64,000 nucleotides of DNA. Source: Chryseobacterium daeguense DSM 19388. GTDB lineage: Bacteria > Bacteroidota > Bacteroidia > Flavobacteriales > Weeksellaceae. Of the stretch, positions 17,867-25,681 are shown piece by piece (the first letter of the stretch is position 1; each line of letters opens with the position of its first letter). Position numbers and translations under genes: made by a program. The notes under the pieces are model-generated. The model was not told the origin of the DNA, ran no database searches, and was given only the letters and a program-made list of their open reading frames with translations. The stretch is taken from positions 186,001 to 250,000 of the forward strand of contig NZ_AUMT01000002.1 of assembly GCF_000430825.1 (NCBI RefSeq), written 5' to 3'.

Positions 17867-18664
17867 ATGCAGTTTCAAGGGCAAATTTTAAAAATGACGA
17901 GCTTCAATGACGAGCCGATCCAATATTATCTTAATCTTTCAGGCGACCTTATCCACATGAATGAGCTTTTCGGAAAAGAGCTTACCATAAAACATACAGG
18001 ATTCCAGTGTGTGAACTGCCAGGAAAGCAAGCCAATTTACAGAATGGGCTTCTGTAAAAAATGTTTTTTTGAGAGCCCGTACGCAAGTGATACCATCATC
18101 CGTCCGGAACTTTCCACAGCGCATCTTGGTGTGGCGGAAAGAAATCTTGAAGTGGAAAAAGAAATTCAGCTGCAGCCTCATACGGTTTATCTGGCTTACA
18201 CCGGCGAAGTAAAAGTGGGGGTTACAAGAAATACCCAAATTCCTACAAGATGGATTGATCAGGGCGCTACTTTCGCATTGCCGATTGCAAGGACAGAAAA
18301 CAGGTATGAAGCAGGAATGATAGAAGTAGCTCTCAAACAGCATGTTCCGGATAAAACAAGCTGGAAGAAAATGCTTCAGGATGATTTGGAAGATGATATT
18401 GACCTGGCTGATTTTCAAAGAAAAATAAAAGAATATTTTCCTCAGGATTTTCAAAAGTTCTACAGCGAAGGAGAAAATCTGTGGAGATTCGATTATCCTT
18501 TTGAGAAGCCGGAAAAGGTGACATCTTTTACGTTGGATAAAAGACCGGAGTTTACAGGAAAGCTTACGGGTATTAAAGGGCAGTATCTTGGTTTTGATGG
18601 CGGGGAATTTATTAACGTAAGAGGGCATGAGGGGTATGTTATTGAGTTGAATGTAAAAAATTAA
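17867..18664 (+). CDS. DUF2797 protein with a four-Cys zinc ribbon
   Basis: The 265-residue protein has an N-terminal beta-rich part, then a four-cysteine ribbon (Cys48-x2-Cys51 and Cys63-x2-Cys66, in FQCVNCQ and GFCKKCFFES), and then HTVYLAYTGEVKVGVTR, RWIDQGA and ENRYEAGMIE. This arrangement matches the DUF2797 family of unknown function. The VYLAY...KVGVTR...E layout resembles the core of GIY-YIG nucleases, which is my inference. It has no signal peptide. It begins 90 bases from the divergent epimerase and is followed within 40 bases by an AsmA-like gene on the same strand. Confidence 0.82.
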   Translation: MQFQGQILKMTSFNDEPIQYYLNLSGDLIHMNELFGKELTIKHTGFQCVNCQESKPIYRMGFCKKCFFESPYASDTIIRPELSTAHLGVAERNLEVEKEIQLQPHTVYLAYTGEVKVGVTRNTQIPTRWIDQGATFALPIARTENRYEAGMIEVALKQHVPDKTSWKKMLQDDLEDDIDLADFQRKIKEYFPQDFQKFYSEGENLWRFDYPFEKPEKVTSFTLDKRPEFTGKLTGIKGQYLGFDGGEFINVRGHEGYVIELNVKN

Positions 18665-18700
18665 CCATATATTTAAGAGGTATTGATAAAAATCACAAAT

Positions 18701-21379
18701 ATGAAAAAATGGGTTAAAAAGTTTGCGGTTGGTCTTGGGATTTTGTTGGTGATTATTTTATTGGCAAATTTCGGACTGAATATCTGGCTTAAAACCCAGC
18801 TTCCTAACTATATTAAAAATAATACGGATTATAAGGTCTCCTACAAACTTCTTGAGGTTGATCTTTTGTCCGGGAATATTTTTTCCACAGGAATTTCTGT
18901 TAACAGCAAAAATCCCAAAAATAACAATGTTATTGGTCTTCAGGGAACGGTTGATACATTAAAGCTGAGCCGTTTCGGAATTTATGACGCGATTTTCAAT
19001 AAGCAGATCAATTCGTCAGATTTGCTGTTGTCAAAACCCAATTTAAATATTACGCTTGCAAAACCGGTGGATAATAAAACCGGCAAAAAAAGAAATCCGG
19101 TTTTATTTAAGAATATCAGGATTAATGATGGCCAAATAAGTATTTTCAGACATACGAAGCAGAAATTTCTTTCGGTTCAGGATCTTAATCTTTTTGTGGA
19201 AAACCTGCAGATGACAGAAGAGTCTGTAGAGAATCAGCTTCCTGTGGTTTTTGATAAATATGACATTAAAGGAAGCAATTTTTTTGTTCGCCCGGATGAT
19301 GTTTATGCATTGAAGATCAGTTCGATAAAAACTTCAGGCGGACACATGGAAGTTGAAAATTTTCAATTGATCCCATTACTGTCTATTGATCAGCTTAAAA
19401 GATTTTATCCTAAAAGAACAAAGCTTTATCAGTTCGGGATTCCTAAAATGGAATTCAAGGATGTAACTCTGAAAAAAAATATCGTTTCTCTTGGAAATGC
19501 TTATTTTGAACGTCCTAATTTGCTCATTTACAACACGGATGCTGTTCCGGTGAAAGTCAAAAAGCCAACGGATTTTGAGCTTAACCTTGAGGATGTGAAG
19601 ATGAAAAATGCGATGGTTCAGATTATTAAACCAAATGGTAACAAGCTGTTATTTGCGAAAAACCTTAGCCTGGATGTTAATAAGCTAAAATTTGATAAAA
19701 AAACAAGAGAAGAGGTTATCCCGGTGGGATACAAAAGCTTCCAGTTTTCCGGGCAGGATGTTCTGTTTTCAAATCATCAGAATTATCAGATAGAAGATAT
19801 TGCCCTGAATCAGAACAGCGGTGAACTGAAAAATGTTTCCATTACCCCGAATACTGCTGATCCCGGAAGACGGGCCATGAATCTGCAGGCCAATCTTGTG
19901 GCTTTCAATATTAATAAGTTTGAATTTATTGACAGAAGACTGAATCTTGATATTAAAGACGTAATTGTTGATCAGGTGCGGGGCTCCTTAAAAATTGGCC
20001 CTAAAATAGCAAACAGGGTTCGCAGGAAAAATAATGTAGAGCTTATACTTGTCCGTAAAGTGAGCCTTAAAAACTCAAATGTGACCTATGATAAAGACAG
20101 CGAGCCGCTTACCTTCAATGAACTGAATGCTACCATTAATAATGTGGAATACAAATCCAAGCCGGATGGTTACGGGCATACGCTGAAAGTCGGAAATTAC
20201 TTCCTGACCACTAAAAATTTTGCCTACAGAACTCAGTTTTACAGTATGACAGTCGGGCTTTTAAAGCTTAACAAAAATAAAGTGCAGATTAATAGCTTTG
20301 CAATGAAGCCTTTGGTTTCCAGAGCGCAATTTATCAAAATGATTCCCGTGGAAAGGGATTTATATGATATTACGGCCAATCAGATCACAGCAGACGGAAA
20401 CTGGGACCTGTTTTCTCAAAATAAGTCCATCAATGCTTCCAACGTTACCATCCAGTCCGCCGATGCGAATATTTTCAGAAGTAAAATCCCGAAAGATGAT
20501 CCCAAAGAAAAGCCTTTGTACTCAAGAATGCTCCGTTCTATTAAGATACCCCTGATTGTTAATAATCTTGATTTAAAAAATTCAAAACTGGTATATGAAG
20601 AAGATACGCCGCAAAGTGACGGTCCGGGAAAACTGACGTTTGGCAACTTTAATATGAATGTTAAAAATTTAAATTCAGCCAAAACAAAAGGGAAACCAAC
20701 AAGAGTTGATATAAAAATCAATTGCTCATTCATGAATCTTGCGCCATTGGCTGTCAACTGGAATTTTGATGTGGCTGACCAACGGGATATTTTCAATATT
20801 TCAGGGAGAACATTGAACCTTCCTGCTGCGGGAATTAACCCCTTCATGAGGCCTTACCTTCATGTAACAGCTACCGGAACTATCCAGGAGATGCTTTTTA
20901 ATTTTAATGGAAATCCAAAGGGTTTGCGCGGGCGGTTTAATCTGAGACATAAAGATCTTAAAGTTTCAATTCTTGATAAAAATAACGAAGAAAAGAAAGG
21001 ATTTTTGTCTGCGGTTGCAAATCTGCTGGTAAAATCAAATTCGGGCAGACTGCCTCAGGATGTGATAATCGAAGATGTGGAAAGAGATCCTACAAAGTCA
21101 TTCTTTAATCTTTTCTGGAAAGGAATCGAACAGGGATTAAAGAAAACGCTGATCGGGATCAACATTGATAAGGCAAAAAAAACAGTCAATAATACCATTT
21201 CTACTGTGAAAGATGTAAAAAAATCAGTGAGCGGAATGAAAGAATCTGTAAAAGAAATAGGCAGGGAAATTAGGAAAAGCCCGGATCATAAAGAAACAAA
21301 ACCTGCAGGGCAGGAAAAAGAAAAGAAAGGTTTTCTGAAGGGTGTTTTCCGTAAAAAAGAAAAGCCTGAAGCTGAGTAG
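18701..21379 (+). CDS. Large AsmA-like membrane-anchored protein
   Basis: I choose the ATG at 18701 (892 residues); a TTG 18 bases upstream has a purine-rich stretch too close to it. One N-terminal membrane helix (KFAVGLGILLVIILLANFGLNIWL) is followed by a long beta-strand-rich region with short repeated blocks such as NLDLKNSKLVYEE, LNATINNVEYKS and LTFGNFNMNVKNL, as in the AsmA/DUF748-like group. Such proteins span the periplasm and are linked to outer-membrane lipid homeostasis. The last 100 residues are Lys/Glu-rich and low in complexity (TVKDVKKSVSGMKESVKEIG, FLKGVFRKKEKPEAE). The exact subfamily is not certain. It follows the DUF2797 gene, and only 18 bases separate it from a convergent gene. 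Confidence 0.72.
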   Translation: MKKWVKKFAVGLGILLVIILLANFGLNIWLKTQLPNYIKNNTDYKVSYKLLEVDLLSGNIFSTGISVNSKNPKNNNVIGLQGTVDTLKLSRFGIYDAIFNKQINSSDLLLSKPNLNITLAKPVDNKTGKKRNPVLFKNIRINDGQISIFRHTKQKFLSVQDLNLFVENLQMTEESVENQLPVVFDKYDIKGSNFFVRPDDVYALKISSIKTSGGHMEVENFQLIPLLSIDQLKRFYPKRTKLYQFGIPKMEFKDVTLKKNIVSLGNAYFERPNLLIYNTDAVPVKVKKPTDFELNLEDVKMKNAMVQIIKPNGNKLLFAKNLSLDVNKLKFDKKTREEVIPVGYKSFQFSGQDVLFSNHQNYQIEDIALNQNSGELKNVSITPNTADPGRRAMNLQANLVAFNINKFEFIDRRLNLDIKDVIVDQVRGSLKIGPKIANRVRRKNNVELILVRKVSLKNSNVTYDKDSEPLTFNELNATINNVEYKSKPDGYGHTLKVGNYFLTTKNFAYRTQFYSMTVGLLKLNKNKVQINSFAMKPLVSRAQFIKMIPVERDLYDITANQITADGNWDLFSQNKSINASNVTIQSADANIFRSKIPKDDPKEKPLYSRMLRSIKIPLIVNNLDLKNSKLVYEEDTPQSDGPGKLTFGNFNMNVKNLNSAKTKGKPTRVDIKINCSFMNLAPLAVNWNFDVADQRDIFNISGRTLNLPAAGINPFMRPYLHVTATGTIQEMLFNFNGNPKGLRGRFNLRHKDLKVSILDKNNEEKKGFLSAVANLLVKSNSGRLPQDVIIEDVERDPTKSFFNLFWKGIEQGLKKTLIGINIDKAKKTVNNTISTVKDVKKSVSGMKESVKEIGREIRKSPDHKETKPAGQEKEKKGFLKGVFRKKEKPEAE

Positions 21380-21397
21380 CTGCAGGCTTTATTTATA

Positions 21398-21748
21398 TTA
21401 ATCAAAATCAAATTCGTCGCTTTCCAGAATAGGGATTTCTCTCAGGAAATTATCAAATTCTTTCGGATAATTACTTTCTGCACCGTAAGAATCTATGATC
21501 ATTCCATGGTTTCCTTCATTATCTTTTACTACATACAGAACAGCATTGTCATCCGGGCTGCTTGGTCCTTCAAAACGGTAAGTTTTTAAGATGGTCAATT
21601 CTGAAGGCTGGTATATTTTTTCTGAGTTTTCAAACTTCACTTCACAGTTTTCATTCATTCTAAACTCCCTATGGATGCCTCTTTGTGCCAGTCTGGTCAT
21701 CACCTGGCTTAGCGTGGTCATTTTGTCTATGTTTCCTGTACTTTCCAT
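21398..21748 (-). CDS. Conserved small Bacteroidota protein of unknown function
   Basis: The 116-residue protein has LSQVMTRLAQRGIHREFRM and LKTYRFEGPSSPDDNAVLYVV in an order that I recognise from short Bacteroidota proteins sometimes labelled phosphoribosylpyrophosphate synthetase; nothing here resembles that enzyme, which is three times longer and has a PRPP loop. No signal or membrane segment is seen. The C-terminus is acidic (ILESDEFDFD). It stands alone between an AsmA-like gene and a small membrane-protein gene, converging with the former. Confidence 0.65.
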   Translation of the reverse strand: MESTGNIDKMTTLSQVMTRLAQRGIHREFRMNENCEVKFENSEKIYQPSELTILKTYRFEGPSSPDDNAVLYVVKDNEGNHGMIIDSYGAESNYPKEFDNFLREIPILESDEFDFD

Positions 21749-21919
21749 AATAATATTTTTGTTAAATACTACAAGAATTAAACCATTTGATAATTAAAGT
21801 TATTTGATTAACGAATATTATTTTTGGAAGAATGCAGATTAATGTTAACAAAATTTATAATTGCTGAAATTGGGATAGGTATGCTTTTTGTATTGAGTTT
21901 AGCATAAATCGGACTAAAT

Positions 21920-22114
21920 ATGAAAAAAGAAGTTGGAGTATTACTGGCAGGAGGAGTTGGCCTTTTGGCGGTTTTAAGTATCATAGGAATAAAAAAAATT
22001 TTAGATAAAAAAGACAAAAAATACAGTGATACCTATTCGGATTATCACAGACACTTTGATGAAAAAAACTATGACGATGAATTTCACGGCATAGAATTTT
22101 ACGCGCTGAAGTAG
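21920..22114 (+). CDS. Small single-pass membrane protein, unknown function
   Basis: The 64-residue product has one membrane helix (VGVLLAGGVGLLAVLSIIGI) followed by a positively charged stretch (KKILDKKDKK) and an acidic, Tyr/His-rich tail (YSDTYSDYHRHFDEKNYDDE). The charge pattern puts the tail in the cytoplasm. No family is recognised. A hairpin terminator follows at 22143, so it is its own transcription unit. Support comes from the clear membrane segment, the terminator, and the absence of any competing frame. Confidence 0.6.
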   Translation: MKKEVGVLLAGGVGLLAVLSIIGIKKILDKKDKKYSDTYSDYHRHFDEKNYDDEFHGIEFYALK

Positions 22115-22142
22115 TAAAAAAATATATTTTAATTATGTTTAA

Positions 22143-22174
22143 ATCCGGCACTTTTGAAAGTGTTGGATTTTTTT
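22143..22174 (+). terminator. Terminator of the small membrane-protein gene
   Basis: A 12-base stem (22143-22154 with 22157-22168, two G-U pairs) is followed by seven T. It separates this gene from the radical SAM gene. Confidence 0.8.
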
Positions 22175-22238
22175 GTGGAAAACTTTAGTGTTAAAACTCA
22201 TTATTTTCAAAAAATTCCATTCTAATTTTACAGCAGAA

Positions 22239-23285
22239 ATGCAGAACGAAAATATCATAAAAGGTCAGGGAGCTCAGCGAAATGTTATCAACCGTTTCGA
22301 CCGTTATACCTATGAGCCGGAAGATGAAGATTTCGAAACTGTGAAAACATCCTTTACGGAGGTCTTCCCGAAAACCATTGTTAATCAGGTAAAAAGCGAA
22401 GATTTGCCGATGGAATATTCCATGAATCCATACCAGGGCTGCGAACATGGCTGTTCGTATTGTTTCGCAAGACCTACGCATGAATATTGGGGATACAGTG
22501 CGGGAATTGATTTTGAAAGAAAGATCATGGTTAAAAAAAATGCCCCGGAATTATTAGAAAAATTTTTCCAGAAAAGAGGCTACAAACCGGGCCCTATTTT
22601 ACTGTCCGGAAATACGGATTGCTATCAGCCTGCTGAACGGCAGTTTGAAATTACAAGAAAAATGCTGCAGGTTTGCCTTGATTACAGACACCCGGTAAAT
22701 GTTCTCACAAAAAATGCTTTGGTATTGAGGGATATTGATATTCTGAAGCCTATGGCAGAGCAGAATCTGGTTTCCGTTTCACTGAGCATTCCTACGATTA
22801 ACGAAGATCTCAGAAGAAAAATGGAGCCCCGTACAAGCTCGGCAAAAAATAAGCTGAAAGCTGTAGAAATCCTGTCACAAAACGGAATCCCTGTCAATGT
22901 AATGGTGGCGCCCATTATTCCGGGATTAAACAGTGATGAGCCTTTAAATATTTTAAAAGAAATTTCTGAAGCCGGTGCTCAGAGCTTTGGATATACTTTG
23001 GTGAGGTTAAATGACACGGTAGAGACTGTTTTTGTAAAATGGATTGAATCTGCTTTTCCGGACCGCGCTCAGAAAGTCTTGAACTTAATCCGATCCATGC
23101 GAGGCGGAAAGCTGGGTGAGAAAAGGTATTTTAACCGCCAGAAAGGAGAAGGAAATATTGCAGAAATGATTCACAATACTTTTAAAATCGGGAGAAAAAA
23201 GTTTTTCGATGGCAAAGAATTTCCGAAACTGACGACAAGTAATTTTACAGGAGCAAAAGATCAGCAATTGAGATTATTTGATTGA
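22239..23285 (+). CDS. PA0069 family radical SAM protein
   Basis: I choose the ATG at 22239 (348 residues, starting MQNENIIKGQGAQRNVINRF); an ATG 66 bases upstream lies in the T run of the preceding terminator. The radical SAM motif is CEHGCSYC (Cys-x3-Cys-x2-Cys) inside MNPYQGCEHGCSYCFARPTH. Further blocks are GPILLSGNTDCYQPAE, LTKNALVLRDID, VSLSIPTINEDLRRKMEPRT and VNVMVAPIIPGLN. This set is typical of the PA0069/SPL-like radical SAM group, whose substrate is unknown. It should bind a 4Fe-4S cluster and S-adenosylmethionine in the cytoplasm. It stands alone. Confidence 0.9.
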   Translation: MQNENIIKGQGAQRNVINRFDRYTYEPEDEDFETVKTSFTEVFPKTIVNQVKSEDLPMEYSMNPYQGCEHGCSYCFARPTHEYWGYSAGIDFERKIMVKKNAPELLEKFFQKRGYKPGPILLSGNTDCYQPAERQFEITRKMLQVCLDYRHPVNVLTKNALVLRDIDILKPMAEQNLVSVSLSIPTINEDLRRKMEPRTSSAKNKLKAVEILSQNGIPVNVMVAPIIPGLNSDEPLNILKEISEAGAQSFGYTLVRLNDTVETVFVKWIESAFPDRAQKVLNLIRSMRGGKLGEKRYFNRQKGEGNIAEMIHNTFKIGRKKFFDGKEFPKLTTSNFTGAKDQQLRLFD

Positions 23286-23375
23286 TTTTATGACCATTTA
23301 TAGACTTTCGCAGATGATCGTGTGAAGGGTATGTGGTTATTTGATGAAAAAAATCTGAAAAAATCCGAGAATATT

Positions 23376-23406
23376 GAAAAAAAACCGCCCTAAAAAGGAA
23401 CGGTTT
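23376..23406 (-). terminator. Terminator of the double-glycine peptide gene
   Basis: A hairpin with arms AAACCG and CGGTTT, extended imperfectly inward, has an eight-base T run on the minus-strand side. It lies 26 bases after the peptide stop. Confidence 0.65.
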
Positions 23407-23431
23407 CATATAGTTTCAAGAAATGATTTTT

Positions 23432-23593
23432 TTACATAGAATCATCCGGACATTTGAAATCATCGCTGCAAGCTGCACAAATTACTACATTTCCGCAAGC
23501 GTACATGCAAAATTCCGGTTCCGGAAGTTTAATTCCTCCCGCTCCTTTAATGCTTTTTAATTGGTTTTTGCTTAGTTTTTTTAAATTTTTCAT
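23432..23593 (-). CDS. Double-glycine leader, Cys-rich bacteriocin-like peptide
   Basis: This 53-residue ORF starts MKNLKKLSKNQLKSIKGAGG, a leader that ends in Gly-Gly like those cut by peptidase-containing ABC exporters. The core of 33 residues begins IKLPEPEFCMYACGNVVICA and holds five cysteines (FCMYACG, VICAACS, FKCPDD). Chryseobacterium genomes are known to encode many such peptides, usually called bacteriocin-like; a second one is at 44304-44480 in this window. No exporter or modification enzyme lies next to it. Hairpin terminator at 23376. Whether it is an antimicrobial, a signal or a modified peptide is not known. Confidence 0.75.
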   Translation of the reverse strand: MKNLKKLSKNQLKSIKGAGGIKLPEPEFCMYACGNVVICAACSDDFKCPDDSM

Positions 23594-23716
23594 ATTGTTT
23601 TAGTTAAAAATTTGATACTAAAGTAAAGATAATCAAAAAAAATAATAAGTCAAACAAGCGTGGTATATTTTTAATGAAAAATTTATTTTTAAGAGAAAAG
23701 TAGTAAGTTTATACAC

Positions 23717-24610
23717 ATGATAAACTATGAGAATCTCAAAATAATTATTAGGATATTTTTTATTTCATTTTCATGTTTTTGCCCCGCTCAGCAAATAACG
23801 GTTGATAATAAAAATAGCAGCCCTGTTCAAGTTAAATATGCTCAGGAGAAAATAGAAGTTGCGGGTAATCAAAAGAAAAAAATTATTGCAAAAGGATTAA
23901 AAAGTATTTCCATATTCAATAAAAACAATGAAAAATTAAACAGGGATATTCCAATATTTTTGGACCCTGACCAGAGTCTCGATATAATCCTTGCAAAAGA
24001 TTCAATTAAGTTTCTGGGAGATAAAGATCATTTACATGAATATAATTACGCAGGCTTTTGGCATGAACTAACTTTAAAAATACCTGAATATCAAAAATTT
24101 TATCAGAAGAATGATCCAAATGGATTTATACGTGCCTCAGAATTAGCATTAGGAAATGTTCTGGCTAAAGTGGAAAGGTTAAACAATTCACCATCAGGAA
24201 GAAATGACAATCATTTTAAAGAAATTGAAAAAGCGGCTAAAAAACGATGGTTTTTTACGGTCTTTGTAAGCTTTAACGGGATGAAAATCGGTGAAACAGA
24301 AAAAGAGCTGATGAAATATTATTATGAAAAATATTTTAAAAAGGATATAGCTTCTTATAATTGTAATTCATGGGATGAATATGAGATCATCAGGAGATTT
24401 TCGCAACATAGCAAAACTCTTCATATCAAGCTTCCAAGGTATGAAATCGTAGAACATACTGATGATGATGAAATAAATCAGTATTTGCCGTTTAAATGTC
24501 AGGAAGAATACTTTAGAAATTCTTATAATTTTTACATTAATAAGAAGGATGAAGTAAGAGCGGAAAAGTTTAAAAGGATCTTAACAGAAAAATTTCATGC
24601 AAAGCCATAA
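23717..24610 (+). CDS. Secreted protein of unknown function
   Basis: The 297-residue protein has a hydrophobic N-terminal segment (IIIRIFFISFSCFCPAQQ) that looks like a signal peptide cut after the PAQ, preceded by six polar residues. The mature part is Lys/Glu-rich and ends FKRILTEKFHAKP. A stretch near residues 40-100 (VAGNQKKKIIAKGL, DQSLDIILAKDSIKFLGD) looks like a small beta domain and the rest is mostly helical. No catalytic motif is recognised. It is divergent from the double-glycine peptide gene, 123 bases away, which may or may not be meaningful. Base composition is a little richer in A/T than its neighbours. Confidence 0.7.
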   Translation: MINYENLKIIIRIFFISFSCFCPAQQITVDNKNSSPVQVKYAQEKIEVAGNQKKKIIAKGLKSISIFNKNNEKLNRDIPIFLDPDQSLDIILAKDSIKFLGDKDHLHEYNYAGFWHELTLKIPEYQKFYQKNDPNGFIRASELALGNVLAKVERLNNSPSGRNDNHFKEIEKAAKKRWFFTVFVSFNGMKIGETEKELMKYYYEKYFKKDIASYNCNSWDEYEIIRRFSQHSKTLHIKLPRYEIVEHTDDDEINQYLPFKCQEEYFRNSYNFYINKKDEVRAEKFKRILTEKFHAKP

Positions 24611-24635
24611 AAAAACCAGGCATAAAACCTGGCTT
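24611..24635 (-). terminator. Terminator of the 2-oxoglutarate oxygenase gene (bidirectional)
   Basis: A short stem CCAGG/CCTGG (24616-24620 and 24628-24632) has a T run on the minus side. It sits between two convergent genes. Confidence 0.65.
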
Positions 24636-24644
24636 CATTATTTA

Positions 24645-25595
24645 TTATTTTTTAATTAATCCCAGCTCAATCAATCTTTCATGTAAAAACTCGCCGGCTG
24701 TAGTATCTTCATACAGTTTCGGATGGTTTTCATCTACACAGTTTTCAAGGGCATTCAATGACATTGAACTTACCGGGTGCATGAAAAAAGGAATTGAATA
24801 TCGTGAAGTTCCCCACAATTCTCTTGGTGGATTAACCACTCTGTGAATTGTAGATTTCAATTTATTATTGGTATGTCTGGAAAGCATATCTCCCACATTT
24901 ATCATCAGCTCATCCGGCTCTGCAATAGCATCTATCCATTCACCTTTATGATTCTGAACCTGAAGACCTTTGCCCTGAGAACCCATTAATAAGGTAATAA
25001 GATTGATGTCTCCGTGTGCGGCGGCTCTCACTGCATCATTCGGCTCTTCAGTAATGGGCGGATAATGGATGGGTCTTAAAATAGAGTTTCCTTCGGCGAT
25101 TTTATCATCAAAATAAAATTCATCAAGGCCAAGATACAAAGCTAAAGCTCTTAAGACATATTGCCCTGTTTTCTCAAGCATTTTATAAGCTTCTTTACCC
25201 ACTTCATTGAATTTTGGAAGCTCTTCCACGATCACATTGTCAGGATATTCGCTTTTGTATTTGGAATCATCAGACACATACTGCCCGAAATGCCAAAACT
25301 CCTTCAGATCACCTTTCTTAAAGCCTTTTGCGGTTTCTTTTCCGAAGCCTACATAGCCTCGCTGTCCGCCAATACCGGGAATCTCATACTTCTGTTTCGT
25401 TTCCGTAGGTAATTCAAAAAAGTTTTTCACCTCTCCATACAATTCATCTACTAATTTGTCATCAAGAAAATGGCCTTTTAAGGCAACAAAACCAATTTCT
25501 TCATAAGCTTTTCCGATTTCATTTACAAATTTCTGTTTGCGTTCCGGGTCACCCGAAAGGAAATCACGCAGGTCTACACTAGGTATTTTATCCAT
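24645..25595 (-). CDS. Isopenicillin N synthase family 2-oxoglutarate/Fe(II) dioxygenase
   Basis: The 316-residue protein has the family start IPSVDLRDFLSGDPERKQKF, EIGFVALKGH and FFELPTETKQKYE, then GQRGYVGFGKETAKG. The iron ligands are His and Asp in AAHGDINLITLLMG and the distal His in STIHRVVNPP, with RYSIPFFMHP giving the RxS that binds 2-oxoglutarate. It should hydroxylate or oxidise a small molecule in the cytoplasm. The name follows the fold only: no beta-lactam genes are nearby and penicillin synthesis is not implied. It stands alone, with menD divergent on its upstream side. Confidence 0.9.
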   Translation of the reverse strand: MDKIPSVDLRDFLSGDPERKQKFVNEIGKAYEEIGFVALKGHFLDDKLVDELYGEVKNFFELPTETKQKYEIPGIGGQRGYVGFGKETAKGFKKGDLKEFWHFGQYVSDDSKYKSEYPDNVIVEELPKFNEVGKEAYKMLEKTGQYVLRALALYLGLDEFYFDDKIAEGNSILRPIHYPPITEEPNDAVRAAAHGDINLITLLMGSQGKGLQVQNHKGEWIDAIAEPDELMINVGDMLSRHTNNKLKSTIHRVVNPPRELWGTSRYSIPFFMHPVSSMSLNALENCVDENHPKLYEDTTAGEFLHERLIELGLIKK

Positions 25596-25648
25596 TTTTA
25601 GAAATTTAACGAATTGCTAATTTACTATTTTTTAGATTAAATTCTTTT

Positions 25649-25677
25649 TTGTGTTAAGTATTTATAAATTAAATTTG
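25649..25677 (+). promoter_or_regulatory. menD promoter, only four bases from the start codon
   Basis: TTG (25649-25651), an 18-base spacer and TAAATTTG (25670-25677) fit the Bacteroidota promoter form. The box ends four bases before the menD ATG, so the transcript would begin at or next to the start codon. Confidence 0.55.
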
Positions 25678-25681
25678 TGTC

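Noticed and set aside
24645..25595. Penicillin-type antibiotic synthesis
   Set aside because: The isopenicillin N synthase name reflects the fold only; no peptide synthetase or other beta-lactam gene is near.
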